Counted from the first letter of the stretch, positions 9,281-19,300 are shown. The stretch: 64,000 nt of DNA from an uncultured Spirochaetaceae bacterium (GCA_944392985.1 CALXYL010000001.1:124001-188000), one strand, 5' to 3'. A program made the numbers and translations. The notes: a model not told the origin generated them from the letters alone.

Positions 9281-12016
9281 TCAGAACCCAACCGGATCGA
9301 TTGAGAGAACAGTCAGGTCATACTGCCTCTCATTGATCTCAAAGGTGATATGATCTCCGGCGGCATGGTTGACAAGATGCTGTCCCAGAGGAGCATTGAT
9401 GTCTATGATGCCTTTCTCCGGTTCTGATTCCCAGCGTCCCATGAACGTGTAAGCGATATCCTTACTATCGATATTATCGTGGAGAGTGACCTTCGTTCCG
9501 AATCCGATAAGGCCAGGAAGCACATCCTGCGGCGTCATGACACGCACGGACGCAAGATCACTATTAAGCTCACCGATGCGGCGTTCAAGCTCCCTCTTAT
9601 GCTCCTTCGCATACTGGTATTCGCTATTCTCCCTAAGATCGCCTAGCTCACGAGCGAAGTTGATCTCCTTCAGGATCTCGGGCATCTGGACCGTGTTGAT
9701 ATCCTTCAGTTCCTCCTTCTTCCTGTCATAGCTTGCCTGGGTGCAGAGGAAACCCGAAATTACCTTCGGAGAGGCCGGCTTCGGAGCTTCCTTCTTCACC
9801 TCATTGAAGCTGTAGTCAGGGAAGCGCTTGGTTATCATCTCCTTGTACCTGGACTTCTCATCAGCCTCAAGCCCCTCATTGAAGAGGATCAGAGGACGCA
9901 TATCATCGATATCCGTGCGGGAAGCGGTGGAAATGAAGCGATCGATCTCCCCGTCCTCAACAAGTGCCTTGCGCAGGGTCTTGATGTTCTTCCTCGTCTC
10001 AGCGCTTGCCTGTGCCTTCATGATATGGGAAAGCGCAAGAAGCTCAGAGCGGAATATCATCTCCTTCGTGACACCTGCCTTCTTCATATCGCTGTCTGAG
10101 AGGTTCGCATCGCAGGCAAAGAAGAGGAAAGCGGGGATGGCATCGCGGAAGGACTCGATCGACTTCCTGATAAGCGCATAGTATTCAGCACCCTTATTGA
10201 GGCGCCTCAGCTTCGTCGGGATGTAAGAGCTGATGTAAAGAGGGAAGAGGGAGACAAGGGTCTCCGCGGCTCCGACTTTATCAGCATCGATGAGATGATC
10301 GACGAATTCCTTCTTAAGCACAGTGCTGTCAATGGCGGCGAATGCTTCCTTCCTCTCCGCTTCCCCGAGCTCGTTGTAAAGAACGTCGAATGGGATATCG
10401 AAGGAGACGGAGACACCTTTCTCGGAAAGGTAGTCAAGAAGGAGCGCAGATGCGATGCGGGATGCGATCGGATTCTTCTCCGAAGCAAGATGATCCTGGA
10501 AATATGAGACCATCTCCATGAATGCATCGGATGATTTCTCGATCCTTGTATTCTGCAGTGCATCAAGCACAGCGGAGACCTTGCCATAGAAACCGGTTTC
10601 ACTGCGGAAAACGAAAAGCTGCTTCTCCTCAGGCGTTGAAGGATACGCCGTAAGCTGGTATGTATCTGTCGCACCCGGGATGATCCTTATGTAGCTGTTC
10701 TCCCTCAGCTCTGCCTTTATCCGCTCGGCAATATCCTTCCATTCGCTTTCAGTCAGTATCGATGGGACGGTATCAGCCTTCATCTCCTTCAGGGTTTCCT
10801 TATTGTCCTGAGCGGAATAGAGAAGCGTCCTGACAAGCCATGCAATACCGCCTTCTGCCATGATCTTCGCCTTGATCTTCTGGGCCGGAACTCCCTTCTT
10901 GATCGCCTTCAGATGCTGCTTGGAGAGGGGAGTAAGGCTGTCAAAGGCGCTTTCGAGGCGAATCTCCTGCACATCATTGGCACCGTAGCGCACAGTGACG
11001 ACACGGTTTGAAACGCCTGTAATGAGGCCAACGCGCCTTGTCGCTTTCTGCAGCACATATGTCGATGAGGAGAATGCGATATCACGTTCAAACTCATTGA
11101 GTGTCCTGATAGGATCCTTGCTGCTCTGCATCAGATTATGCTGCTTCATGCATTCCTGCAGACGGGAGGAAGAGGCATATTTGAGCTTCAGCGTCTCTGA
11201 AAGCGTCCTCCTTGTCTCCATGTCGTCAGGAACGATCTGCAGGATGCGCCTTGAGACCTCAATCGTATTGTCGAGGTTCCTCCTGTACTCTGAGGAGGAA
11301 GCATCATGACCTTCACGCTCCTTGAGGATGGAAGAAAGGAGAAGCATATAAAGCTCAAGGGCAAGATCCTCCTTCTTCTCAGCTTCCTTCTCGACGAATG
11401 ATGAGTAGAAGGGGTAACCTGTCCTTCCATTGTCCAGGAGCTTCTGGAAGATCTCCTTGATATGTGCGTTGTCATCTGCCTTCTGCAGCCTCTGCAGTGC
11501 CCTCTGGTAGTAGTTCATCGCCTTGGCCTTGTCGCCAAGGGACTCGAAGTGGTCGGCGACAAGGATGATGATCTCCCTCTCGCTGCTGTCCGCCTTCACA
11601 AGGCGCTCATAGTAATCCCACTTTCCCTCTTCATCTCCCTGCTCCTCGGCAACATCACCAAGAACGCGGAGGGCCTTCGGAGACTCCCCGGCAGAGAGGA
11701 TAAGGGCTCCGATATACTTGACGACATCCCAGTTCCCCGCCTCATAGAAGGAAAGGAGGAGGTTGTTCAGCCTCATGCTGTACTCATGAGGGCGGAGCAT
11801 AAGCCCGATGCGGCCGGCAACGTAGCTGAGGACAAGAGAGTCCTCATTCGTGAGAAGCTCCTTCTTTGCCTCGTCACGAAGATCCATCCTGCTCTCATCA
11901 TCAGGAATGGAAGCAAGCTCCTTGTCTATGTTCTCGAAAGCCGTTCTCTTATATGACGCAGCTGGATTCTTGCCAAGGCTCTTCTCCTCCGCTGCCAGAT
12001 GCCTGAGGTCTATCAT
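9281..12016 (-). CDS. greA: Transcription elongation factor GreA with long N-terminal helical-repeat extension
   Basis: The product is about 911 residues, against roughly 158 for ordinary GreA. Only the last 150 or so residues are GreA: a coiled-coil hairpin with the acidic tip ARELGDLRENSEYQYAKE, then the FKBP-like domain. GreA rescues backtracked RNA polymerase by stimulating transcript cleavage. The first 750 residues are helical, with TPR-like repeats around residues 90-200; fusions of this kind are known in spirochaetes. ATG 12016 is chosen because AAGGAG lies six bases upstream; the longer TTG frame from 12124 has none. It is transcribed divergently from rpe. Confidence 0.9.
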   Translation of the reverse strand: MIDLRHLAAEEKSLGKNPAASYKRTAFENIDKELASIPDDESRMDLRDEAKKELLTNEDSLVLSYVAGRIGLMLRPHEYSMRLNNLLLSFYEAGNWDVVKYIGALILSAGESPKALRVLGDVAEEQGDEEGKWDYYERLVKADSSEREIIILVADHFESLGDKAKAMNYYQRALQRLQKADDNAHIKEIFQKLLDNGRTGYPFYSSFVEKEAEKKEDLALELYMLLLSSILKEREGHDASSSEYRRNLDNTIEVSRRILQIVPDDMETRRTLSETLKLKYASSSRLQECMKQHNLMQSSKDPIRTLNEFERDIAFSSSTYVLQKATRRVGLITGVSNRVVTVRYGANDVQEIRLESAFDSLTPLSKQHLKAIKKGVPAQKIKAKIMAEGGIAWLVRTLLYSAQDNKETLKEMKADTVPSILTESEWKDIAERIKAELRENSYIRIIPGATDTYQLTAYPSTPEEKQLFVFRSETGFYGKVSAVLDALQNTRIEKSSDAFMEMVSYFQDHLASEKNPIASRIASALLLDYLSEKGVSVSFDIPFDVLYNELGEAERKEAFAAIDSTVLKKEFVDHLIDADKVGAAETLVSLFPLYISSYIPTKLRRLNKGAEYYALIRKSIESFRDAIPAFLFFACDANLSDSDMKKAGVTKEMIFRSELLALSHIMKAQASAETRKNIKTLRKALVEDGEIDRFISTASRTDIDDMRPLILFNEGLEADEKSRYKEMITKRFPDYSFNEVKKEAPKPASPKVISGFLCTQASYDRKKEELKDINTVQMPEILKEINFARELGDLRENSEYQYAKEHKRELERRIGELNSDLASVRVMTPQDVLPGLIGFGTKVTLHDNIDSKDIAYTFMGRWESEPEKGIIDINAPLGQHLVNHAAGDHITFEINERQYDLTVLSIDPVGF

Positions 12017-12167
12017 CACATACTCCTTATCAAACAAAACTGTGAATGTAAAATAAAAGCCGGGCAGGCAATATCCCTGCTCGGAACCTAGAATGAATAT
12101 ACCATACCTTCCGTGGTTTGGCAAATTATATTCTTATGCCGTGAGTGCAACGGAATCCCATATATGC

Positions 12168-12180
12168 TATACTTCCAGCA
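12168..12180 (+). promoter_or_regulatory. Extended -10 promoter of rpe, probably leaderless
   Basis: TGC-TATACT (TATACT at 12168-12173) is an extended -10 box. The ATG starts six bases later, where the +1 is expected, and no ribosome binding site lies between. No good -35 is visible. Confidence 0.55.
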
Positions 12181-12845
12181 TGATACACAGAAGCCCAATG
12201 TTCTCTCCATCGCTTCTCGGCGGTGACTTCTCCAGAGCAGGCGAGGAACTTATGGAGATTGCCTCCTCAGGAGCGGATGCTGCCCATTTCGATGTGATGG
12301 ATGGATCCTTTGTCCCGGAGATCACCTTCGGCGCCAAGTTCATCGAGGATCTCAGGCCGCTTTCCGATATTGTGTTCGATGTCCATCTTATGATCAGCGA
12401 ACCCGAAAGGCACATACAGCGCTTTGCAAGGGCTGGAGCGAACATCATCACAGTGCATGCTGAAGCGACAAAGCATCTATGGCGGACACTCTCGATGATA
12501 AAGGAAGAAGGGCTTGACGCCGGCGTTGCCATCAATCCGGGCACTCCGGTTTCCTTCATCGAACCAGTGCTTCCCATCGCGGACTATGTTCTTGTGATGA
12601 CAGTCAACCCGGGCTGGGGCGGACAGCGCTTCATCCCATACTGCCAGGAGAAGATATCAGAGCTGGATGAGAGGCGGAAAGAGACAGGAAACGAATATCT
12701 CATCGGCGCTGATGGCGGCATCGGGGCTTCAAACGCTGCGGAGCTTTTCTCGAAGGGACTCGATCTTGCGGTCATGGGATCTGCATTCTTCGCGGAGGAG
12801 GACAAGGCGGCATTCATCAGGACGCTGGAGGATTCTATACTATGA
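12180..12845 (+). CDS. rpe: Ribulose-phosphate 3-epimerase
   Basis: Rpe interconverts ribulose 5-phosphate and xylulose 5-phosphate in the pentose phosphate pathway. The 221-residue TIM barrel shows SPSLLGGDFS near residue 9, the metal-ligand segment HFDVMDGSFVPEITFG near residue 38, DVHLMI near residue 68, MTVNPGWGGQ near residue 142, and GADGGI near residue 178. ATG 12180 is preferred; ATG 12198 is possible. The stop overlaps the dtd start. Confidence 0.93.
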   Translation: MIHRSPMFSPSLLGGDFSRAGEELMEIASSGADAAHFDVMDGSFVPEITFGAKFIEDLRPLSDIVFDVHLMISEPERHIQRFARAGANIITVHAEATKHLWRTLSMIKEEGLDAGVAINPGTPVSFIEPVLPIADYVLVMTVNPGWGGQRFIPYCQEKISELDERRKETGNEYLIGADGGIGASNAAELFSKGLDLAVMGSAFFAEEDKAAFIRTLEDSIL

Positions 12846-13327
12846 AGGCTGTCGTGCAGCGCGTTCTGGATGCATCATGCACAGTAGAGGGTACTGTCAC
12901 CGGATCAATCAGCAAGGGGCTTCTCATCTATCTGGGCATCGACAGAGGGGATGAGGAAACTGCGATAGCTCCATTCATGGAGAAGATCGCCAAGCTGAGA
13001 TGCTTTGAGGATGATAATGGCAGGATGAATCTCTCCATAAGGGATGCGGGAGGGGATGCCCTGATCATCAGCCAGTTCACGCTCTCAGCGGATGTCTACC
13101 ATGGCAACAGGCCATCCTTTGACAATGCGGAAGATCCAGAAAAGGCTCGGGCGATGTACCGCAAGGCAGTTGATGCCTTCCGTTCCCTCGGGATAAGAAC
13201 TGAGACCGGAGTATTCGGTGCTCATATGGAAATAAGCTATATTAATGACGGACCGGTGACTTTTGTCTATGATTCAGCATGCTTTCCAAAGGGAAAGCTC
13301 ACAGGACAGGCCGGTCAGGGCGTATAA
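12842..13327 (+). CDS. dtd: D-aminoacyl-tRNA deacylase
   Basis: Dtd removes D-amino acids (and glycine from tRNA-Ala) from mischarged tRNA. The 161-residue sequence starts MKAVVQRVLDASCTV, carries the SQFTL motif near residue 80, and has the C-terminal NDGPVTF segment, corresponding to the cross-subunit Gly-cisPro region of the dimer. Length is near the family norm of about 145-150 plus a short tail. It overlaps rpe by four bases and precedes recA by 21. Confidence 0.95.
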   Translation: MKAVVQRVLDASCTVEGTVTGSISKGLLIYLGIDRGDEETAIAPFMEKIAKLRCFEDDNGRMNLSIRDAGGDALIISQFTLSADVYHGNRPSFDNAEDPEKARAMYRKAVDAFRSLGIRTETGVFGAHMEISYINDGPVTFVYDSACFPKGKLTGQAGQGV

Positions 13328-13348
13328 GGGAATACAGGAGGAAGAGTT

Positions 13349-14407
13349 GTGGCAAAAGGCGATGCAGAAAACCCAAAGGGAAAGAGAGAAGCGCTGGAGG
13401 CAGCGCGCCTTCAGATAGATAAGCAGTTCGGCAAGGGATCGCTGATGAAGCTGGGGGATAGCAAGGAGACACTGGATGTCGAGGTGATTCCCTCTGGATC
13501 GATACTCCTCGATGAGGCGCTTGGAGTGGGAGGATATCCGAAGGGCAGGATCATTGAGATATATGGCCCTGAATCATCGGGAAAGACGACCCTTGCACTT
13601 CATGCGATCGCAGAGAGCCAGAAGATGGGAGGGATCGCGGCATTCATCGATGCCGAGCACGCTCTTGATCCAGGATACGCAAAGGCACTTGGCGTGAATA
13701 TCGACGAGCTCTGGATATCACAGCCGGACAACGGGGAGCAGGCGCTTGAGATAACGGAATCCCTTGTCCGTTCCGGAGCTGTTGACATCATCGTCGTCGA
13801 CTCCGTTGCGGCCCTCACACCGCAGGCTGAGATCGAAGGTGATATGGGAGACAGCCATGTTGGACTCCAGGCCAGGCTTATGAGCCAAGCACTGAGGAAG
13901 CTCACAGGCATCCTCTCCAAAAGCAATACGACGATCATCTTCATCAATCAGATAAGGATGAAGATCGGCGTCATGTTCGGTAACCCTGAGACGACCACAG
14001 GCGGAAATGCGCTGAAGTTCTATGCCTCGGTACGCATGGATGTGCGTCGGATCGAGAGCATCGGGAAGAATGCGGATGAGGTCTCGGGCAACCGTGTCAG
14101 GGTGAAGATCGTGAAGAACAAGGTCGCGCCGCCGTTCCGCAAGTGCGAGCTTGACCTGATGTTCGGAAGCGGGATCTCCTATACAGGCTCACTGCTTGAT
14201 GCTGCGCTGAAGTATGAGCTCATAGAGAAAGCGGGAGCATGGTATTCATATAATGGCGAGAAGATCGGACAGGGAAGGGACAAGACGCTTGAATACATCA
14301 AGGACAACCCTGAGTTCGCTGCCGAGCTCGACTCCAGGCTCCGCGAAGTGATGTTCCCCAGAAAGGGATCGGAAGAGAAGGGCAGCGGGGACGTTGTTGA
14401 GCAATAG
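13349..14407 (+). CDS. recA: Recombinase RecA
   Basis: The 352-residue protein is full length, with Walker [10 protein letters not shown] near residue 72, Walker [11 protein letters not shown] near residue 145, and the L2 region [20 protein letters not shown]. RecA forms the ATP-dependent filament for homologous recombination and SOS induction. The start is GTG 13349 behind AGGAGGAAG. No SOS box was identified upstream; the gene appears to be read through from rpe-dtd. Confidence 0.97.
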   Translation: MAKGDAENPKGKREALEAARLQIDKQFGKGSLMKLGDSKETLDVEVIPSGSILLDEALGVGGYPKGRIIEIYGPESSGKTTLALHAIAESQKMGGIAAFIDAEHALDPGYAKALGVNIDELWISQPDNGEQALEITESLVRSGAVDIIVVDSVAALTPQAEIEGDMGDSHVGLQARLMSQALRKLTGILSKSNTTIIFINQIRMKIGVMFGNPETTTGGNALKFYASVRMDVRRIESIGKNADEVSGNRVRVKIVKNKVAPPFRKCELDLMFGSGISYTGSLLDAALKYELIEKAGAWYSYNGEKIGQGRDKTLEYIKDNPEFAAELDSRLREVMFPRKGSEEKGSGDVVEQ

Positions 14408-14434
14408 CCCCGCGGCAGGTATAATCGTCGGCTA
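14397..14434 (+). promoter_or_regulatory. Sigma-70 promoter of scpA, near-leaderless
   Basis: TTGAGC (14397-14402), a 17-base spacer and a perfect TATAAT (14420-14425) end eight bases before the scpA ATG. The predicted +1 is at or one to two bases before the start codon, and no ribosome site is visible. The promoter overlaps the end of recA. Confidence 0.7.
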
Positions 14435-15408
14435 TGGGCGAGGAACGTGACCGCCTTCTTGAGAAGGAAGAGAAGCATGAATTCCATGTCGAGGGGTTTG
14501 ATGGACCCCTCGATGTCCTGCTTGTCCTCATCAAGAAGAATGAGCTGAATATCTACAACATCGATATAGCGATCCTGACAGAGGAATTCCTTGCATACAT
14601 CAGTGAACACGAAGCTGAGCTGCCGGAGCTTGCTGACTTCTATGAGATGGCCGCGGAGCTTCTTTACATAAAGAGCAGGATGCTGCTTCCGATCGAGACA
14701 GAGGCTGATGATGACGAATTCGAGGATCCGAGGCAGGATCTCGTCGACAGGCTCATCGAATACCAGAAATACAGGAAGTACACGGAACTCCTCGTCAATG
14801 GCCGGAATGCCGACACATTCCATGTGGAACGGAATGAGAACTTCTTCCTTGTTCCATTCGAGGGAAAGGATCTCTTCCGCGGCGTTACAGCGGAGATGCT
14901 GATGAAGGCGTTCGCCGACCTCATTGCCGCCGCCTCCCCGGTACAGAAGATATTCAACACCTATGAGAAGGTTTCCCTGGAGGAGAAGAAAGCGCTTCTT
15001 CTGGAGCTTCTGGAGAACAAGGAGAGCTTCCCTCTCATCGATCTTGTCGTCCATCCTGAGGACAGGATGCATATCATCTGCGCTTTCATGGTCATACTCG
15101 AGGAGGCCTGGAACCAGCTTATCGTCCTGTACCAGAAGGAAGAGTATGGAACGATCTACATAATGCGGCGTCCGCAGGACTGGAATCCCGAGCTTGCCGA
15201 CGAATACGATGATGATTACGATGAGATGGTCGAGGAGAACCTCGCTGACCCATCTGATTTCTCCGTCCTGACGAAGGAGGCTGAGGCACGTCTGAGAGCA
15301 GAGGAGGAAGAGGAGCGGAAGGAAGAGGTTGAATTCATCGGAGAGGAAGAGGAAATAGACCTTCTTGAGGATGAAGTGGAGGATAGCAATGACGACGATG
15401 CTCAGTGA
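14434..15408 (+). CDS. scpA: Segregation and condensation protein A (kleisin)
   Basis: ScpA bridges the SMC heads in the bacterial condensin. The 324-residue product has the N-terminal kleisin region FDGPLDVLLVLIKKNELNIYN-like near residue 17 and is longer than the usual 250 or so. The extra length is a C-terminal run of glutamate and aspartate after residue 265. It precedes scpB with a 20-base overlap. SMC is encoded 18 kb away in this window. Confidence 0.92.
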   Translation: MGEERDRLLEKEEKHEFHVEGFDGPLDVLLVLIKKNELNIYNIDIAILTEEFLAYISEHEAELPELADFYEMAAELLYIKSRMLLPIETEADDDEFEDPRQDLVDRLIEYQKYRKYTELLVNGRNADTFHVERNENFFLVPFEGKDLFRGVTAEMLMKAFADLIAAASPVQKIFNTYEKVSLEEKKALLLELLENKESFPLIDLVVHPEDRMHIICAFMVILEEAWNQLIVLYQKEEYGTIYIMRRPQDWNPELADEYDDDYDEMVEENLADPSDFSVLTKEAEARLRAEEEEERKEEVEFIGEEEEIDLLEDEVEDSNDDDAQ

Positions 15409-16108
15409 GGAGGCACGGCTCTGCGAAACCGTGCTGTTCATAGAGAACCAGCCGCTGTCCATTGATAGGATTACGGAGCTGACAGGCGTCAGGCCGGATC
15501 GTGTTGAGGATGCCCTCCAGGAGCTGCAGGAGGATTACAGGGAGAGAGGAAGCGGGCTCATGCTTACGGAGGATGAGGATCTGTACTCATTCTCTCCTTC
15601 GCCCGATCTTTATCCGCAGCTCAAGCAGAACTATGGGCGCAAGGTTGACAAGCGCCTTTCACGGGCAGCCCTTGAAACCCTTGCCATCGTAGCCTACAAG
15701 CAGCCGGTGACTCGCAAGGAGATCAAGGAGATACGCGGTGTCGATTCCGACTCGATCGTCAAGCTCCTCAGGGAGAAAGAATATATAAAGGTCGTCGGAA
15801 GAAGCAGCATCCAAGGGCATCCATGCCTATACAGCACTACGAGGAAATTCCTCTTTGAATTCAAGCTGACTTCGATTGCTGATCTGCCGAGGCTTTCTGA
15901 AGTGGACAGGAAGCGCTTCGAGAAGGAAGATGAAGAGGACGAAGAGGAAGAAGAGGCTCTTCCAGTGTCTGAGACAGAGACGGGTGAAGTAGAGAGCATC
16001 GATCTTTCCGGAGATGATATACCTGAAAGACGTTCAGGCAGGAAGAAGAGGACAGAGGAAGAGCCGAAGGAGACAGAGAATGGCGGAAATGAGGAAAAGA
16101 GTGAGTGA
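15389..16108 (+). CDS. scpB: Segregation and condensation protein B
   Basis: ScpB is the winged-helix partner of ScpA in the SMC complex. The 239-residue protein has the twin winged-helix core (LCETVLFIENQPLSIDRI early, and RAALETLAIVAYKQPVTRKEIKEIRGV near residue 90). It then has a charged tail of about 70 residues rich in glutamate and basic residues. ATG 15389 follows GGAGG and is preferred to the upstream in-frame start. The end overlaps the start of rluB. Confidence 0.93.
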   Translation: MTTMLSEEARLCETVLFIENQPLSIDRITELTGVRPDRVEDALQELQEDYRERGSGLMLTEDEDLYSFSPSPDLYPQLKQNYGRKVDKRLSRAALETLAIVAYKQPVTRKEIKEIRGVDSDSIVKLLREKEYIKVVGRSSIQGHPCLYSTTRKFLFEFKLTSIADLPRLSEVDRKRFEKEDEEDEEEEEALPVSETETGEVESIDLSGDDIPERRSGRKKRTEEEPKETENGGNEEKSE

Positions 16109-16901
16109 TATAGCCAGCTTCCCGATGAGGCTGCAGGCCTACATGGCAAAATGCGGCGTTGGATCAAGAAGGGCATGCGAGGAACTCATACGCGAGGGAC
16201 GCGTCATGGTCAACAACCGCGTCGTCAGGGAGATGGGCGTGAAGGTTGAAGAGGATGATATCGTCCAGGTCGATACTGAGACGATTGAGCTTGCCGACAG
16301 GCTCTACTATATCGCGCTCAATAAGCCACGGGGATATGTCTGCACCAATTATGATCCGAATGAGGACAGATACGCGAGGGATCTTATAGGCATCAGGGAG
16401 AACGGGATGCTCTTCAATGTAGGACGCCTTGACAAGGATTCAAACGGACTGATCATCTTCACCAATGATGGGGATTTCGCAAATAGGATGATGCACCCCC
16501 GCTATGAGGTGGAGAAGGAATACATCGTCAAGCTGGACAGGGATGTAGTGATCGATGACCTCACGAGGGCCCTCAACGGAATCTATATCGATATCCCAAA
16601 GCCATACCGCATCAAGCGCTATGACCTCATGCCGCGCACGAAGGAATATGTTCGCATCACGCTCATAGAGGGGAAGAACAGGGAGATCAGGAAGATCTTC
16701 TCCTATCTTGGCTATGACGTCAAATCACTGACACGTATCCGCGTTGGCTGCGTTGAGCTGGGAGACCTGAAGCCAGGGGAATGGAGGAACCTCACGAGGG
16801 AGGAGGTCTCCGGGCTTCTGAATGGAAGAGGCGGGGATAACGGCAGGAAGCGCCGCATCACCGTAAAGGCAAAGGAGGAAGGGCATGGTAATCGCGATTG
16901 A
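16080..16901 (+). CDS. rluB: Pseudouridine synthase of the RluB/RsuA family
   Basis: The 273-residue enzyme has an N-terminal S4 RNA-binding domain (LQAYMAKCGVGSRRACEELI) and a RsuA/RluB catalytic domain with the aspartate motif GRLDKDSNGLIIFTNDG near residue 120, plus EGKNREIRKIF near residue 203. It probably modifies 23S rRNA in the peptidyl-transferase region. ATG 16080 follows AAGGAG. The scpA-scpB-rluB-cmk-rpsA order is common in bacteria. Confidence 0.9.
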   Translation: MAEMRKRVSDIASFPMRLQAYMAKCGVGSRRACEELIREGRVMVNNRVVREMGVKVEEDDIVQVDTETIELADRLYYIALNKPRGYVCTNYDPNEDRYARDLIGIRENGMLFNVGRLDKDSNGLIIFTNDGDFANRMMHPRYEVEKEYIVKLDRDVVIDDLTRALNGIYIDIPKPYRIKRYDLMPRTKEYVRITLIEGKNREIRKIFSYLGYDVKSLTRIRVGCVELGDLKPGEWRNLTREEVSGLLNGRGGDNGRKRRITVKAKEEGHGNRD

Positions 16902-17520
16902 CGGACCGGCAGGCTCTGGAAAGAGCACGATTGCGCGCATGGTTGCCGAGAGGCTCGGCTTCTACTTCCTGAATACAGGTTCCTTCTACAGGGCATATAC
17001 GCTCTCCGCGCTCGACCGTGGAATCGATCCAGAGGACAGGGAGAAGGTCTACTCCAACGCGCTTTCAGTCAGTATCACTGTGGAGAACGGGAATATCTGC
17101 ATAGACGGGAAGGACTGCGAGGACAGGCTGCACACGCCGCAGGTCGACAGATGGAGCTCGCCGATCTCCGCAGATCCTCGGATACGCACGCTTGTCAACA
17201 GCGCTGTACGGCTTCTTGCAAGGGGCCTTGATATCGTTACTGAAGGCAGGGACACGACGACAGTGATCTTCCCCGATGCTGATTTCAAGTTCTATTTCGA
17301 TGCTTCCCCTGAAGTAAGGGCTGAGAGGCGTGTCAAGGATCAGCCAGGAATGGAATATGAAGAGGTTCTTGAAGCGATAAAGGCACGTGACAAGCTGGAT
17401 ATGGAGAAGGCATCCGGCGCGCTCAGGATAGCTGAGGATGCGCTATATATAGACACCTCTCTATTGACGATAAACCAAGTTTGTGAGAAAGTGATTAAGA
17501 CTGTCAGAGGCACCCTCTGA
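16885..17520 (+). CDS. cmk: Cytidylate kinase
   Basis: Cmk phosphorylates CMP and dCMP. The 211-residue sequence begins MVIAIDGPAGSGKST (P-loop), with LNTGSFYRAYTL at the NMP-binding site near residue 30 and TEGRDTTTVIFPDA near residue 120. In the last motif the family usually has GRDIGTV; the TT replacement is a mild variant. It overlaps rluB by 17 bases and precedes rpsA by 29. Confidence 0.93.
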   Translation: MVIAIDGPAGSGKSTIARMVAERLGFYFLNTGSFYRAYTLSALDRGIDPEDREKVYSNALSVSITVENGNICIDGKDCEDRLHTPQVDRWSSPISADPRIRTLVNSAVRLLARGLDIVTEGRDTTTVIFPDADFKFYFDASPEVRAERRVKDQPGMEYEEVLEAIKARDKLDMEKASGALRIAEDALYIDTSLLTINQVCEKVIKTVRGTL

Positions 17521-17549
17521 CGAGTAATTCAGTTGGTAGGAGCAGAGAA

Positions 17550-19253
17550 GTGGAAAATGAAACTCAGATGACTGAAAAGCAGTCCTATCTGCGGCAGCAT
17601 CTTATGTCAATTCCGGAATTAGAAGTCGGTCAGATCGTAACCGGTACTGTAGTACAGACGAATGACGAATCAGTTTTGGTTGATATCGGCTACAAGAGCG
17701 AGGGGAAGATCCCCGTTGATGAGTTCATGGAGCTGCCAAAGCTCGGTGACAAGGTAGCCGTTACGATAGTGAAACTCGATGATGGCCGCGGCCAGGTCGT
17801 TGTCTCAAAGAAGAGGGCTGAGTCGAAGGAGAGGGCAGAGATCCTCAAGAAGGCAGCAGAGGACAGGAGCCCTGTCCTTGGAAAGTTCTCAAAGGTTATC
17901 AAGGGTGGCTATGAAGTCGATCTCGGTGCGGATTACAAGGGATTCTGCCCGCTGTCAAAGGCTGATGTCGTCCGCGTTGAGGATCCGGAGAGCCTGATCG
18001 GCAAGACGGATTACTTCGTCATCGACAAGTTCCACGCAGGAACGAAGCTCAAGAGCGTTGTTTCCCGCCGTGAGTATCTCGAGAAGAAGATCAAGGAGAA
18101 CAAGGACGCTTTCTTCCAGACAGTCCAGATCGGCGATGTCGTACAGGGAGAGGTAAAGTCCTTCACATCATTCGGTGCATTCATCGACCTCGGTGGATTC
18201 GACGGTCTTCTCCACATCAATGATATGTCCTGGGGACATGTCACAAGGCCGAAGGATTTCGTGAAGAAGGGACAGATCGTGCAGCTCAGGCTCATCAACA
18301 TCGATCCTGAGACCCAGAAGATCAACCTTTCCCTCAAGCACATGACACCGGATCCATGGACAACCTTCGAGGAGAGGTATCAGGTAGGCGATGTCGTGAA
18401 GCGCCCTGTTACGAAGATTACATCATTCGGTGTTTTCATCGAGCTTGAGCCTGGCATTGAGGGACTGGCACATATCTCTGAGCTTTCATGGACGAAGAGG
18501 ATCACGAACCCGAAGGAAATCGTCAGCATCGGCGATGTCGTTGAGGCGAAGATCCTTGGCTATGATCTTGATAAGAAGAGGGTTTCCCTTGGTCTCAAGC
18601 AGCTCCAGGACAATCCTTGGGACACGATTGCTGAGCGCTATCCTGTCGGAAAGGTCATCAATGGACCAGTTGTGAAGGTCACTCAGAGCGGTGCATTCAT
18701 CAACCTTGAGGACGGAATCGATGGATTCCTCCATATTGACGATATCTCCTGGACGAAGAAGATCAAGAGCATGGATCAGTTCTGCAAGGAAGGTGACGTG
18801 GTCGAGGTCGCAATCTCCCGCGTTGAGCCGGAGAACAGGAGGATCAGGCTTTCCGTCAAGCAGCTTGAGGGCAATCCCTGGAGCACGCTGAAGAAGGATT
18901 ATCCGAAGTATTCGACAATTACCGGTACAGTCTCTTCCGTTGCTGATTTCGGTGTATTCGTGAAGGTTCTCGGTGATATCGAAGGTCTTATTTCCAAGTA
19001 CAACCTTGTCGGACCAGATGAGGAGTACACTGATGCAGTGCTTGAGAGCTACAAGGAGAAGATCGGTGAGCCCATCACCGCGATGGTCATCGATATCAAT
19101 CCGCAGGCACAGAAGCTGAGCCTCTCAATCAAGGAGATGGTCAAGCGTTCCCAGGAATCCGAGATGGCCAAGTACATGGCAGATACAAAGGAGGATGATG
19201 ATACATACAACCCCTTTGCAGCCATGCTCAAGACCACGAAGGAAGATAACTGA
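17550..19253 (+). CDS. rpsA: 30S ribosomal protein S1
   Basis: The 567-residue protein consists of six S1/OB repeats (beginning roughly at residues 25, 110, 195, 280, 367 and 454), seen as recurring segments such as VVQGEVKSFTSFGAFIDL and VVKRPVTKITSFGVFIEL. S1 brings mRNA to the 30S subunit. The start is GTG 17550, seven bases after TAGGAG. The cmk-rpsA order is the same as in many proteobacteria. Confidence 0.95.
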   Translation: MENETQMTEKQSYLRQHLMSIPELEVGQIVTGTVVQTNDESVLVDIGYKSEGKIPVDEFMELPKLGDKVAVTIVKLDDGRGQVVVSKKRAESKERAEILKKAAEDRSPVLGKFSKVIKGGYEVDLGADYKGFCPLSKADVVRVEDPESLIGKTDYFVIDKFHAGTKLKSVVSRREYLEKKIKENKDAFFQTVQIGDVVQGEVKSFTSFGAFIDLGGFDGLLHINDMSWGHVTRPKDFVKKGQIVQLRLINIDPETQKINLSLKHMTPDPWTTFEERYQVGDVVKRPVTKITSFGVFIELEPGIEGLAHISELSWTKRITNPKEIVSIGDVVEAKILGYDLDKKRVSLGLKQLQDNPWDTIAERYPVGKVINGPVVKVTQSGAFINLEDGIDGFLHIDDISWTKKIKSMDQFCKEGDVVEVAISRVEPENRRIRLSVKQLEGNPWSTLKKDYPKYSTITGTVSSVADFGVFVKVLGDIEGLISKYNLVGPDEEYTDAVLESYKEKIGEPITAMVIDINPQAQKLSLSIKEMVKRSQESEMAKYMADTKEDDDTYNPFAAMLKTTKEDN

Positions 19254-19259
19254 TCACAG

Positions 19260-19279
19260 CTGCGGGCTACGGCCCGCAG
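19260..19279 (+). terminator. Hairpin after rpsA
   Basis: An eight-pair GC-rich stem (CTGCGGGC and GCCCGCAG) with a TACG loop is followed by only three T residues. It is probably a partial terminator or processing site that lowers expression of the downstream TPR gene. Confidence 0.6.
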
Positions 19280-19300
19280 TTTCAGAAAAGGAACGCAGGG

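Noticed and set aside
14179-15462. A 427-codon open frame antisense to recA and scpA
   Set aside because: It lies wholly against well-supported genes, has no family features, and is a by-product of codon bias in the real genes.
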